Source: Bacteroidota bacterium (GTDB taxonomy: Bacteria; Bacteroidota; Bacteroidia; Cytophagales; Cyclobacteriaceae). From it: a stretch of DNA of 64,000 bases. Where the stretch lies: positions 1-64,000 of the forward strand of contig JABDGP010000002.1 of assembly GCA_013285945.1 (NCBI GenBank), written 5' to 3'. The notes below the pieces were generated by a model. That model was not told the origin of the DNA and searched no databases. It worked only from the letters and a program-made list of their open reading frames with translations. The translations under genes and the position numbers were made by a program. This document shows, one piece after another, positions 1 to 7,729 of this stretch; position 1 is the stretch's first letter; every line of letters starts with the position of its first letter.

Positions 1-1
1 A

Positions 2-70
2 CACAGCGAAGTTGACAAAGGTTCGGTGTTTAGCTTCAAACTCCCCAGATCCAGGGACGATGAAGATTAA
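2..70 (+). CDS. C-terminal end of a probable sensor histidine kinase (partial)
   Basis: The first codons in frame 2 give a short tail ending at a TAA at 68-70. The residues G-S-V-F-S-F-K-L-P, followed by a charged Arg/Asp-rich end, match the last beta strand of the HATPase domain of histidine kinases (GSxFxFxLP). Only 22 residues are visible, so the family is inferred from this one motif and the domain order and sensing part lie outside the window. A hydrolase or transport protein cannot be excluded. Confidence 0.45.
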   Translation, partial: HSEVDKGSVFSFKLPRSRDDED

Positions 71-117
71 CATCATTTCTCGTTTATAATCTATTCTGTC
101 GCGTTTGCTCATGTATT

Positions 118-885
118 TTGAACGAGGGCGTTTTATTCTCATTTTTGCCCTCCTTATCAAATTCCTTGAAACCTCTCAAAATAAATTTCAAAGACCTGAT
201 CCTGTTTGAGGACAAGGATTTTATCCTCATCAACAAGCCTCCGTTTGTTTCTACTCTCGAAGACCGTCATGAAGGCGGCAACATTTTAGCATTAGCACGT
301 GAAGTGGAGCCCGATCCACAAGTTTGCCATCGACTGGACAAAGATACTTCAGGTGTGCTGGCTGTTGCCCGTAATCCGGAAGCTTACCGGCACCTGAGCA
401 TGCAATTTGAAAACCGCGAAGTGACCAAAACATATCATGCAGTCGCAGATGGGATTCATCATTTTGACAATCGCCTCATGGATGCACCAATTTTAAAACT
501 CAACGATGGCACCGTAAAAATCTCGAAAGAAGGCAAGGACGCGCAGACTTTTTTCACAACCGCACAGAACTTCAAAAACCATACTTTAATCAGATGCAAC
601 CCTGTCACCGGGAGAATGCATCAAATCCGCATTCATTTGGCCTTATTAAAAGCCCCGATTACCGGGGATGAAACCTATGGAGGTAAGCCGTTTTTAGTTT
701 CTTCGATCAAACGCGATTTTCATTTGAAAAAATTGACCGACGAACAGCCCTTGATGAAAAGAATGGCATTGCATGCATTTTCGCTGGAATTCGCACTTTT
801 AGATGGCAAAAAGATCACTGTTGAAGCCCCTTATCCGAAGGATATGAAGGCCCTTTTGAAGCAATTAAAGGCCAACCTCCGGTAA
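118..885 (+). CDS. RluA-family pseudouridine synthase
   Basis: Enzyme of the RluA/RluC/RluD class that isomerises uridines in rRNA or tRNA. The catalytic motif H-R-L-D-K-D-T-S-G is at about residues 71-79, with the catalytic Asp at 74. Further family blocks are the N-terminal INKPP (about 38-42) and the C-terminal TGRMHQIRIHLA. There is no S4 RNA-binding domain; the protein starts almost directly with the catalytic domain, like the short single-domain members. The frame has no ATG before the core, so the TTG at 118 is the best start; the frame is open back to 64. Target site not predictable from sequence. It lies just before the ribosomal protein operon. Confidence 0.85.
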   Translation: MNEGVLFSFLPSLSNSLKPLKINFKDLILFEDKDFILINKPPFVSTLEDRHEGGNILALAREVEPDPQVCHRLDKDTSGVLAVARNPEAYRHLSMQFENREVTKTYHAVADGIHHFDNRLMDAPILKLNDGTVKISKEGKDAQTFFTTAQNFKNHTLIRCNPVTGRMHQIRIHLALLKAPITGDETYGGKPFLVSSIKRDFHLKKLTDEQPLMKRMALHAFSLEFALLDGKKITVEAPYPKDMKALLKQLKANLR

Positions 886-898
886 AATATTGCCCGCA

Positions 899-947
899 CT
901 TGCATAATCTGCTTTTTGAGCCTACTTTTGTGTCCCTTTTTAAAGGG
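899..947 (+). promoter_or_regulatory. Bacteroidota-type promoter and 5' hairpin of the rplM operon
   Basis: TACTTTTG at 923-930 fits the -7 consensus TAnnTTTG and is preceded by TTG at 900-902 with a 20-nt spacer. Transcription would begin at about 933-937. A small inverted repeat, CCCTTT-TT-AAAGGG at 934-947, would sit at the extreme 5' end of the messenger, where it could stabilise it or take part in ribosomal-protein autoregulation; the latter is speculation. Confidence 0.6.
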
Positions 948-970
948 CAATCTAATTTAAAAGCTAAAAA

Positions 971-1414
971 GTGGATCAGTATAGTTTCAAAACCATTTAC
1001 GCCAATAATACCACAGCTGAAAAAAACTGGGTATTAGTGGATGCTAAAGACCAAGTGCTTGGCCGCGTGGCCAGCCAGGTAGCCAGCGTATTGCGCGGCA
1101 AAAACAAGACCAATTACACACCCCATACCGACATGGGAGACCATGTAATCGTCATTAACGCCGACAAAGTGCGTATGACCGGTAAAAAGTGGAATAACCG
1201 CGTAATTTTTACTTATTCAGGATATCCAGGCGGACAGCGCGAGCTTTCTCCTAAAGAAATCAGTGAAAAAAACCCGGCACGTTTAGTGGAACTTTCCGTA
1301 CGTGGAATGTTGCCAAAAAACACGATGGGTCGTCAATTGTTCCGCAGCTTGCACGTTTATGCCGGCACCGAACATCCGCATACTGCACAGCAACCAAAAG
1401 AAATAAAGTTCTGA
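971..1414 (+). CDS. rplM: 50S ribosomal protein L13
   Basis: L13 is an early-assembling protein of the large subunit. The 147-residue length, the [14 protein letters not shown] block near the N-terminus, the central GYPGGQRE motif and the [13 protein letters not shown] segment all match Bacteroidota L13. The start is GTG at 971; no ATG is available and the product length is normal. First gene of an operon with rpsI (1 nt between stop and start), rpsB and tsf. A promoter of the TTG/TAnnTTTG type lies about 40 nt upstream. Confidence 0.97.
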   Translation: MDQYSFKTIYANNTTAEKNWVLVDAKDQVLGRVASQVASVLRGKNKTNYTPHTDMGDHVIVINADKVRMTGKKWNNRVIFTYSGYPGGQRELSPKEISEKNPARLVELSVRGMLPKNTMGRQLFRSLHVYAGTEHPHTAQQPKEIKF

Positions 1415-1415
1415 T

Positions 1416-1802
1416 ATGGAGATCATCAACACCATTGGGAGAAGGAAGACCTCGGTAGCCCGGGTTTATGTAAAACCTGGCAAAGGCCAAATCGTGGTCA
1501 ATGAGCGCGAACTGAAAGATTATTTCCCTTCAGAAATCCTGCAGACTACCGTAAAACAAGCATTGACCATAACAAAGGTTGAAGGCACTTACGATGTGAC
1601 TGTGAATGTAGAAGGCGGTGGCTCAAAAGGCCAGGCCGAAGCAATCCGTTTAGGTATTGCCCGTGCATTGGTTACTATCAATACCGAAAACCGTCCTGCT
1701 TTGAAGAAAGAAGGTCTTCTCACCCGTGATTCACGTATGGTGGAAAGAAAGAAGCCGGGCCGCAAGAAGGCACGCAAGAAATTCCAGTTCAGCAAGCGTT
1801 AA
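1416..1802 (+). CDS. rpsI: 30S ribosomal protein S9
   Basis: S9 contacts the P-site tRNA with its C-terminal basic tail. The 128-residue product begins with the family block [12 protein letters not shown] and ends in the Lys/Arg-rich tail [17 protein letters not shown] that is diagnostic for S9. It begins one base after the rplM stop codon and is followed 10 nt later by rpsB, so it is translated from the same messenger. Confidence 0.98.
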   Translation: MEIINTIGRRKTSVARVYVKPGKGQIVVNERELKDYFPSEILQTTVKQALTITKVEGTYDVTVNVEGGGSKGQAEAIRLGIARALVTINTENRPALKKEGLLTRDSRMVERKKPGRKKARKKFQFSKR

Positions 1803-1812
1803 CAGAAGAAAC

Positions 1813-2580
1813 ATGGCAGAGCAAATAACAATACAAAACATGATGGATGCAGGTGTACATTTTGGTCACCTCACCCGCAAGTGGAACCCAAGGATGTCTG
1901 AGTACATCTACATGGAGAACAATGGCATCCACCTCATCGATTTGAACAAAACAGCAAAATGCTTAGAAGAGGCTGTTTACTCAATCAAGAACATCGTTCG
2001 TTCGGGTCGCAAAATCATGTTCGTAGCTACCAAAAAACAAGCGAAAGACATTGTAGTGTCAGAAGCTACACGTCTGAATATGCCTTATGTAACTGAACGG
2101 TGGCTTGGAGGTATGCTCACTAACTTCGCTACTATCCGCAAATCATTGAAAAGATTGTCACAAATCGATAAAATGATGAAGGATGAGTCGTATGAGAATA
2201 TCACCAAAAAGGAGAAACTCATGTTGACCCGCGAAAAGGCAAAACTTCAAAAGCAGTTGGGTGGTATAGCTGACTTGAACCGCTTACCGGCAGCCTTGTT
2301 TGTAATTGACGTAAAGCGCGAGCACATTGCCGTAGCCGAAGCACAGAAGTTGAATATCCCGGTTTATGCAATGGTGGATACCAACTCGGATCCTTCCAAC
2401 ATTGATTTCCCGATTCCTGCCAATGACGATGCCTTTAAATCGATTTCTTTGATCACCAATTATATTGGCAAGTCAATTGAAGAAGCATTGATGGAGCGCA
2501 AGAAAGACAAAGAAGAAGCGGGACAGAAAAAAGAAGAAGACGAGAAGCGCAAAGTAGACGAGACCGTAGAAAGCCATTAA
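1813..2580 (+). CDS. rpsB: 30S ribosomal protein S2
   Basis: S2 is a late-assembling protein of the small subunit. The ATG at 1813 gives a 255-residue protein starting with the typical MMDAGVHFGH-KWNP(R/K)M block; a longer frame back to 1726 overlaps rpsI and is not needed. The C-terminus is a charged Lys/Glu-rich extension (about 25 residues) as in other Bacteroidota S2 proteins. Followed by a hairpin and then tsf, the conserved rpsB-tsf pair. Confidence 0.97.
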   Translation: MAEQITIQNMMDAGVHFGHLTRKWNPRMSEYIYMENNGIHLIDLNKTAKCLEEAVYSIKNIVRSGRKIMFVATKKQAKDIVVSEATRLNMPYVTERWLGGMLTNFATIRKSLKRLSQIDKMMKDESYENITKKEKLMLTREKAKLQKQLGGIADLNRLPAALFVIDVKREHIAVAEAQKLNIPVYAMVDTNSDPSNIDFPIPANDDAFKSISLITNYIGKSIEEALMERKKDKEEAGQKKEEDEKRKVDETVESH

Positions 2581-2608
2581 AATCAGGCCATTGCCGATTA
2601 ATATTCAG

Positions 2609-2646
2609 ATGAACATCGGTGAGAGCCGGTGTTCATTTTGTTTTCT
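2609..2646 (+). terminator. Intrinsic terminator or attenuator between rpsB and tsf
   Basis: An 11-bp stem (2609-2619 with 2626-2636, one T-G wobble) with a 6-nt loop is followed by TTTTGTTTT. This is a credible rho-independent terminator. As tsf follows within 50 nt, it probably attenuates, lowering tsf relative to the ribosomal proteins, unless tsf has its own promoter. Confidence 0.65.
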
Positions 2647-2693
2647 CCCAAGTCAAAATAAATAAATTATAAATCGATAAAATTCTAATACAC

Positions 2694-3521
2694 ATGATCA
2701 CAGCACAAGATGTAAATAAGCTCCGCACCATGACTGGCGCAGGCATGATGGATTGTAAAAAAGCATTAACCGAAGCCAATGGCGATTTTGAGAAAGCCGT
2801 TGAGATATTAAGAAAAAAGGGCCAGAAAGTATCCGCCAGCCGTTCTGATAAAGATGCCAAGGAAGGATCTGTTTTTGTAAAAACTTCAGATGATAAAAAA
2901 GAAGCCGTATTAATTGCATTGAACTGCGAAACCGACTTTGTAGCCAAGAATGAAGAATTTCAGAGCTTGGGCAAGATGATTGCAGAAACCGCATTCGCGA
3001 AAAAACCTGCTGATACCGAAGCCTTGATGAATGAAAAGGTTGGAAATCTCACTATTCGTGAAAAAATTACCGAACTGGTAGGAAAAATCGGCGAAAAGCT
3101 GGAGATCAGTTCGTTTGTACACATGAAAGGTGAGGCAGTTGTGCCCTACATCCACGCCGGCAGCAAGCTCGGTGTGCTTGTTTCCTTGAAAGGCGTGAAC
3201 GGAAAAGATGTAACCGATGCCGGCAAAGACGTAGGTATGCAAATTGCAGCAATGAATCCAGTTGCTGTTGATGAAACCAATGTTGACAAAACGGTTATTG
3301 AAAAAGAATTGGAGATTGCCAAAGCCCAGATTTTAGCTGAGGGCAAACCCGCAAATATGGTCGATAAAATTGCTGCAGGAAAACTCCAGAAGTTTTTCAA
3401 AGACAATACTTTGGTCCACCAAGCTTTTGTAAAAGATAGCTCAAAGACAGTAGCCCAATATCTCGACAGTATATCAAAAGGACTTGCTGTTGCGGAATTC
3501 AAGCGTGTAGCTATCGGATAA
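2694..3521 (+). CDS. tsf: Translation elongation factor Ts
   Basis: EF-Ts is the nucleotide exchange factor for EF-Tu. The 275-residue protein has the N-terminal UBA-like helix bundle with the signature LRxMTGAGMMDCKKAL (residues about 9-25) and the core motif TDFVAKN at about residues 80-86, the element that inserts into EF-Tu. Length is normal. It follows rpsB as in most bacteria and ends just before a strong terminator. Confidence 0.97.
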   Translation: MITAQDVNKLRTMTGAGMMDCKKALTEANGDFEKAVEILRKKGQKVSASRSDKDAKEGSVFVKTSDDKKEAVLIALNCETDFVAKNEEFQSLGKMIAETAFAKKPADTEALMNEKVGNLTIREKITELVGKIGEKLEISSFVHMKGEAVVPYIHAGSKLGVLVSLKGVNGKDVTDAGKDVGMQIAAMNPVAVDETNVDKTVIEKELEIAKAQILAEGKPANMVDKIAAGKLQKFFKDNTLVHQAFVKDSSKTVAQYLDSISKGLAVAEFKRVAIG

Positions 3522-3544
3522 AAACAATTTTAGGATATGATTGC

Positions 3545-3576
3545 AAGGCCGTTCGAAAGAGCGGCCTTTTTTATTT
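3545..3576 (+). terminator. Rho-independent terminator of the rplM-rpsI-rpsB-tsf operon
   Basis: A 10-bp GC-rich stem (AAGGCCGTTC with GAGCGGCCTT, one wobble) closed by a GAAA tetraloop is followed by a run of T. It begins 23 nt after the tsf stop. Confidence 0.9.
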
Positions 3577-3580
3577 GTAA

Positions 3581-3826
3581 GGAAATGAAACTAAATCTGG
3601 TTCTCTTGAACCCTTCAGGGATCGATCTTCAAAAGGTAAGAACGCATTTACACTCTCATTCTCGGACGTTTTCAAAAACACAATCATTGCGGAGGTACAT
3701 TTTCAAAACGGGAAAATATTAAATGGTCAATCAAGAAAGTCTGTACTGTTCTATTTTGTGTTCTATGCAAATGGGGAAATAAAAAATGTTTTTACATCGG
3801 AGATTCAAAATTTTCATCTGAAATAA
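3581..3826 (+). pseudogene. Coding-like open frame without a start codon (possible gene remnant)
   Basis: This frame is open for 81 codons from just after a stop at 3578 to a TAA at 3824. The residues look protein-like, with alternating hydrophobic and polar stretches in the second half (for example IIAEVHFQNGKILNG and SVLFYFVFYANGEIKN). There is no ATG, GTG or TTG in its first two thirds. A different frame with an ATG at 3585 covers the same start and runs out at 3722, so a frameshift joining the two is possible. No family recognised. It fills most of the 475-nt gap between tsf and gdhA. Confidence 0.3.
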
Positions 3827-3863
3827 AACCAATTTTCCAATGATCCACCTTTGGTCATAATAC

Positions 3864-3896
3864 ATTGCTGGCGTAGTCATCAAATTATTATCTTTG
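3864..3896 (+). promoter_or_regulatory. Promoter of the glutamate dehydrogenase gene
   Basis: TATCTTTG at 3889-3896 is an exact TAnnTTTG -7 element, with TTG at 3865-3867 21 nt upstream. The leader of about 95 nt up to the ATG at 3997 is very AT-rich with repeated AAATCATA-like words. Confidence 0.6.
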
Positions 3897-3996
3897 CAAC
3901 CGTTTTCGGTAAGGTTTTGTGATTCTTAAATCATAGATTCTTTACTAGACTCAATCAAATTGGTAAATTCAAAAAAATCGTAAATCATAAATTACA

Positions 3997-5271
3997 ATGG
4001 CTTACATCGAACCTGCCCCAATTCTTGACAAAGAGAATCCTTTTGAAGCAATGATGTCACGTTTCCGTACGGCCTCTCAGATTTTAGGGCTTGAAGAAGA
4101 AGTGTATAACGTATTGAAAAATCCAGCCAAGCAGGTGATTGTGTCTCTTCCTGTAACTATGGATGACGGAAGTATCAAAGTATTTGAAGGCTATCGTGTT
4201 ATTCACTCAACAATACTTGGTCCTTCAAAGGGTGGCATTCGCTTTGACCCTAACGTAAATATTGACGAAGTGAAAGCGCTAGCTGCATGGATGACATGGA
4301 AATGTGCCGTGGTTGACATTCCTTACGGCGGAGCCAAAGGTGGTGTTGCTTGTAATCCCCGCGAAATGTCATCGGGCGAAATCGAACGCTTAATGAGAGC
4401 TTACACTCAATCGATGATGGATGTGTTTGGCCCCGATCAGGACATTCCGGCACCCGATATGGGTACCGGCCCCAGAGAAATGGCGTGGCTAATGGACCAA
4501 TACTCGCGCAACAAGGGAATGACAGTTTCTGCTGTTGTAACCGGAAAGCCAATCGTCATGGGCGGTTCACTGGGCAGAACAGAAGCTACCGGTCGAGGAG
4601 TAATGGTATCTGCACTTGCCGCTATGGAGAAGTTAAAAATCAATCCGTACAAAGCCACCTGTGCTGTGCAGGGATTTGGTAATGTGGGCTCATGGGCAGC
4701 AAGGTTGTTGCACGAACGTGGCTTGAAAGTACAGGCGATCAGTGACCTTGCCAGTGCCTATTTCAATGCTGACGGAATCGACATTGAGGCTGCCGTAAAA
4801 TATCGTGATTCCAACAAAGGCTCACTCGATGGCTTCACAGGAGCTGAAAAAATCAGTGGAAATGAAATCCTCACTTTGCCTGTGGATGTACTCGTCCCGG
4901 CGGCCACTGAAGATGTAATTACTGGAAACAACGCAGGGAAAATTCAAGCTAAGCTAATTGTGGAGGGGGCCAACGGGCCAACCTCATCTAAAGCCGATAG
5001 CATTATCTATGAAAAAGGAATCAATGTGGTTCCTGATATTTTGGCGAATGCCGGTGGCGTAACCGTTTCATACTTTGAATGGGTGCAAAACAGATTGGGC
5101 TACAAGTGGACAGCTGAACGCGTGAATCGTAGAAGTGACCGGATTATGAAAGATGCTTTTGACAACGTCTATAAAACGGCAACTGAGTATAAAGTCTCCT
5201 TGCGTATCGCAGCCTATATGGTCGCGATCGATAAAGTGGCTAAGACCTATAAGTTCCGCGGAGGATATTAA
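3997..5271 (+). CDS. gdhA: Glutamate dehydrogenase (Glu/Leu/Phe/Val dehydrogenase family)
   Basis: Interconverts glutamate and 2-oxoglutarate plus ammonia with NAD(P), linking nitrogen and carbon metabolism. The 424-residue protein has the N-terminal dimerisation and substrate domain with KGGIRF (about 78-83) and the catalytic-lysine motif PYGGAKGG (about 109-116), then the Rossmann domain with GFGNVGSWA (about 227-235). Length and motifs match the short hexameric GDH family. Monocistronic by spacing, with its own promoter. The cofactor preference (NAD or NADP) cannot be read with confidence. Confidence 0.94.
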   Translation: MAYIEPAPILDKENPFEAMMSRFRTASQILGLEEEVYNVLKNPAKQVIVSLPVTMDDGSIKVFEGYRVIHSTILGPSKGGIRFDPNVNIDEVKALAAWMTWKCAVVDIPYGGAKGGVACNPREMSSGEIERLMRAYTQSMMDVFGPDQDIPAPDMGTGPREMAWLMDQYSRNKGMTVSAVVTGKPIVMGGSLGRTEATGRGVMVSALAAMEKLKINPYKATCAVQGFGNVGSWAARLLHERGLKVQAISDLASAYFNADGIDIEAAVKYRDSNKGSLDGFTGAEKISGNEILTLPVDVLVPAATEDVITGNNAGKIQAKLIVEGANGPTSSKADSIIYEKGINVVPDILANAGGVTVSYFEWVQNRLGYKWTAERVNRRSDRIMKDAFDNVYKTATEYKVSLRIAAYMVAIDKVAKTYKFRGGY

Positions 5272-5278
5272 GAATGCA

Positions 5279-5331
5279 GATTTTAGATTCTATCGAGCAT
5301 CTAAAATCATAATTCTCAAATCTAAAATCAT
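5279..5331. repeat. Three copies of ATCTAAAATC, two of them forming an inverted repeat
   Basis: GATTTTAGAT at 5279-5288 and ATCTAAAATC at 5299-5308 form a perfect 10-bp inverted repeat with a 10-nt loop, and ATCTAAAATC occurs a third time at 5320-5329. The block fills the gap between gdhA and psd. There is no T-run after it, so it is not a clear terminator. Confidence 0.6.
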
Positions 5332-5334
5332 CTC

Positions 5335-5997
5335 ATGACAATCCACAAAGAAGGCAGAACACTACTATTCGTTTCGTTAATCATTTTGGTTGGCATTATC
5401 TGGCTGGCCGATTATTTCCTGCACCCCTGGGGCGATGTATTGCGTAACATCATCATTGGTGTTTCACTGGTTTTCTATCTGATACTTTTACAGTTCTTCA
5501 GAAGCCCTGTTTTCGAAGTTCAAAAAAATGATAAGCAAGTGCTTGCCCCAGCCGATGGCAAAGTTGTTGTGATCGAGGAAACCGAAGAAACTGAATATCT
5601 GAAATCAAAACGCAAGCAGGTTTCTATTTTTATGTCGCCAGTAAACGTGCATGTGAACCGAATGCCTGTGGGAGGAACAATTTCATATTCCAAGTACCAT
5701 CCCGGAAAATACCTGGTGGCATGGCACCCTAAATCAAGTACTGAAAACGAACGTACCACCATTGTGGCAAAAATGAAAAACGGAAATGAAATCCTTTTCC
5801 GTCAAATAGCCGGTGCACTTGCGCGCAGAATCAAGTGGTATGTGAAGGAGGGACAGTCACTTCAACAGGGTGAAGAATTTGGATTTATTAAATTCGGATC
5901 ACGCGTAGATATTTTTCTTCCTTTGGATGCAAAAATCACTGTAGCAATTGGGGAGGTCACCAAAGGCGGACGCACAGTAATTGCTGAATTGGCTTAG
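5335..5997 (+). CDS. psd: Phosphatidylserine decarboxylase family protein
   Basis: Makes phosphatidylethanolamine from phosphatidylserine. The 220-residue proenzyme has two hydrophobic membrane segments near the N-terminus (about residues 9-27 and 36-54), the block LAPADGKVVVIEE, the conserved VSIFMSPVNVHVNR, and the self-cleavage site Phe-Gly-Ser (Gly188-Ser189) near the C-terminus, which gives the pyruvoyl group on the alpha chain. This is the short form typical of Bacteroidota. Adjacent to a fatty acid desaturase, so the area touches on membrane lipid composition. Confidence 0.92.
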   Translation: MTIHKEGRTLLFVSLIILVGIIWLADYFLHPWGDVLRNIIIGVSLVFYLILLQFFRSPVFEVQKNDKQVLAPADGKVVVIEETEETEYLKSKRKQVSIFMSPVNVHVNRMPVGGTISYSKYHPGKYLVAWHPKSSTENERTTIVAKMKNGNEILFRQIAGALARRIKWYVKEGQSLQQGEEFGFIKFGSRVDIFLPLDAKITVAIGEVTKGGRTVIAELA

Positions 5998-6035
5998 TAT
6001 TCCTCATTAATAGAAATATAATCTAACGCTAACAA

Positions 6036-6065
6036 CTGTTATAAACAGCTGAAGGCGTACCTTTG
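6036..6065 (+). promoter_or_regulatory. Promoter of the desaturase gene with a palindrome in its spacer
   Basis: TACCTTTG at 6058-6065 is an exact TAnnTTTG -7 element. The palindrome CTGTT-ATA-AACAG at 6036-6048 lies nine bases upstream of it, where the -33 element should be; no good TTG is present. The position is that of an operator for a regulator. Confidence 0.45.
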
Positions 6066-6115
6066 AGGCAATGTTTCAGCAAGAATCTGAAGTAAGAGTT
6101 GATTTTTAAAAGCTT

Positions 6116-7228
6116 ATGAATCTCAATCTCAAATTTGCTCCCGGACGCACTGATTTTTTTTCTACCCTTACTCAGCGAGTCAATTTCTATTTCAAAACAA
6201 ACAACATAGAGCGTACTGCCAATCGGGAGATGGTTATAAAAACGGTCTTTATGTTTTCGCTCTTTCTAATCCCCTATTTCATACTTATCAGCGGAGCGAT
6301 AACCAACCTGTGGATGATGTTTGGATTGTGCCTCATTATGGGACTAGGCACCGCGGGCATTGGCCTTTCGGTAATGCACGATGCAAATCACGGCTCCTAT
6401 TCAACCAAAAATTGGGTGAACAATTTATTAGGCATTTCTCTGAATCTTATTGGCGGACACGCCCTAAATTGGAAAGTGCAGCACAATGTCTTGCATCATA
6501 CCTACACAAACGTACACGACGTAGACGAAGACATAAGCCCGCGAGGCGTACTTCGCATGGCGCCAAGCTCGCCATGGCGACCCATGCACCGTTACCAGTA
6601 TGTGTACGCATGGTTTTTATACGGCTTGTTGACCTTCGTGTGGGTTATTTTTAAAGATTTTTCAAGATTGATAAAATATGAAAAAGAAGGTTTGCTTAAG
6701 AAACAGAAGACAACCGCTACCAATGAATGGATAGCAGTAGTCATTTCAAAGGTTCTTTACATATCATACATTTTTGTGCTACCGATGATCGTATTGCCGG
6801 TAACCTGGTGGCAAGTGCTGATCGGATTTTTTGCAATGCATTATGTATCGGGCTTTATCCTTGCAATAATTTTTCAGCCCGCACACGTAATTGATGGAAC
6901 AGAATACCCAATAGCCGACGATCAGGGAAATCTTGAGAATAACTGGGCTATTCACCAATTGCATACAACCACAAATTTCGGTCATAAAAACAAACTACTC
7001 TCCTGGTATGTAGGCGGATTAAATTATCAGGTAGAGCATCACCTCTTCCCAAATGTCTGCCACGTGCATTATAGAAAGTTGGCTCCCATTGTTGAGCAGA
7101 CTGCCAGGGAATTTGGCTTGCCTTACAAATCGAAAGAAACATTTATGGAAGCTTTGGTTGCTCACGGCAAGTTGATGAAAGAGCTTGGTGTCAAGCCTGA
7201 CTTTACACCATCAATGAGTGTCGCCTAA
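6116..7228 (+). CDS. Membrane fatty acid desaturase (acyl-lipid or acyl-CoA, di-iron)
   Basis: Introduces a double bond into a fatty acyl chain using oxygen and a di-iron centre. All three histidine boxes are present: H-D-A-N-H at residues 88-92, H-N-V-L-H-H at 123-128 and Q-V-E-H-H-L-F-P near residue 305. Hydrophobic segments flank the boxes (about 42-85 and 195-250). The QxxHH form of the third box is that of front-end/linoleoyl-CoA-type desaturases, so the regiospecificity may be delta-5, 6 or 9 and cannot be assigned. The 3' end overlaps the convergent HAD gene by 18 nt. Confidence 0.9.
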   Translation: MNLNLKFAPGRTDFFSTLTQRVNFYFKTNNIERTANREMVIKTVFMFSLFLIPYFILISGAITNLWMMFGLCLIMGLGTAGIGLSVMHDANHGSYSTKNWVNNLLGISLNLIGGHALNWKVQHNVLHHTYTNVHDVDEDISPRGVLRMAPSSPWRPMHRYQYVYAWFLYGLLTFVWVIFKDFSRLIKYEKEGLLKKQKTTATNEWIAVVISKVLYISYIFVLPMIVLPVTWWQVLIGFFAMHYVSGFILAIIFQPAHVIDGTEYPIADDQGNLENNWAIHQLHTTTNFGHKNKLLSWYVGGLNYQVEHHLFPNVCHVHYRKLAPIVEQTAREFGLPYKSKETFMEALVAHGKLMKELGVKPDFTPSMSVA

Positions 7229-7729
7229 AATTATTTTTGACGCTTCCGAAAAATCTGTGGCTTGAAAGTCCGCCTTTTGGCTTTCTTCTATTTCGTCTCC
7301 AATCTGGATTGTTTTTATTCCCATCCTTCTGGCAGGTAGGATATCTCGACCTCGGTCACCAACCATCCAGGATGCGTTTGTATCAATATTAAATTTAGCG
7401 ATAGCTTTTTCAAAGAGAAGTGTGCCGGGTTTACGCCCCAACGACTCTGTCACTGAAGGATGGTAGGGCGAAAAATAAAAATGATCAATCAAATTGCCGC
7501 TCTGCCGCTGAAAATACCGATGGCATTCCTCCATCTGTTGTTGACTGTACAATCCTTGGGCTATCCCCGACTGGTTAGTAACAACGATCAGCAAGTAACC
7601 TTCCGTTTTTAATCTCTTCAGTCCTTCGATAACGCCAGGTAAGATTTTAAAATTTTCGATTTGATAAGTATAATTTGGGTTGTCCTCGTTGAGCACTCCG
7701 TCGCGATCTAGAAAAACACAAGGTTTCAT
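7211..7729 (-). CDS. HAD-IIIA phosphatase, GmhB-like
   Basis: HAD-superfamily phosphatase close to D-glycero-D-manno-heptose-1,7-bisphosphate 7-phosphatase. Motif I is FLDRDGVLN near the N-terminus (nucleophile Asp8), motif II is VTNQSG, motif III the GRKPG lysine and motif IV VGDRGRDI. GmhB normally binds zinc with Cys/His residues before the RKP motif (CxH...CxC); here that loop has no cysteine, so this is either a zinc-free GmhB relative or a histidinol-phosphatase-like enzyme. The start overlaps the stop of the GT87 gene (ATGA), so the two are translationally coupled, which supports a role in surface sugar synthesis. Confidence 0.75.
   Translation of the reverse strand: MKPCVFLDRDGVLNEDNPNYTYQIENFKILPGVIEGLKRLKTEGYLLIVVTNQSGIAQGLYSQQQMEECHRYFQRQSGNLIDHFYFSPYHPSVTESLGRKPGTLLFEKAIAKFNIDTNASWMVGDRGRDILPARRMGIKTIQIGDEIEESQKADFQATDFSEASKIILGDTH

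Noticed and set aside
1726-1812. Upstream extension of rpsB
   Set aside because: The extension overlaps rpsI in another frame and is Arg/Ser-rich; S2 proteins start at the ATG at 1813.
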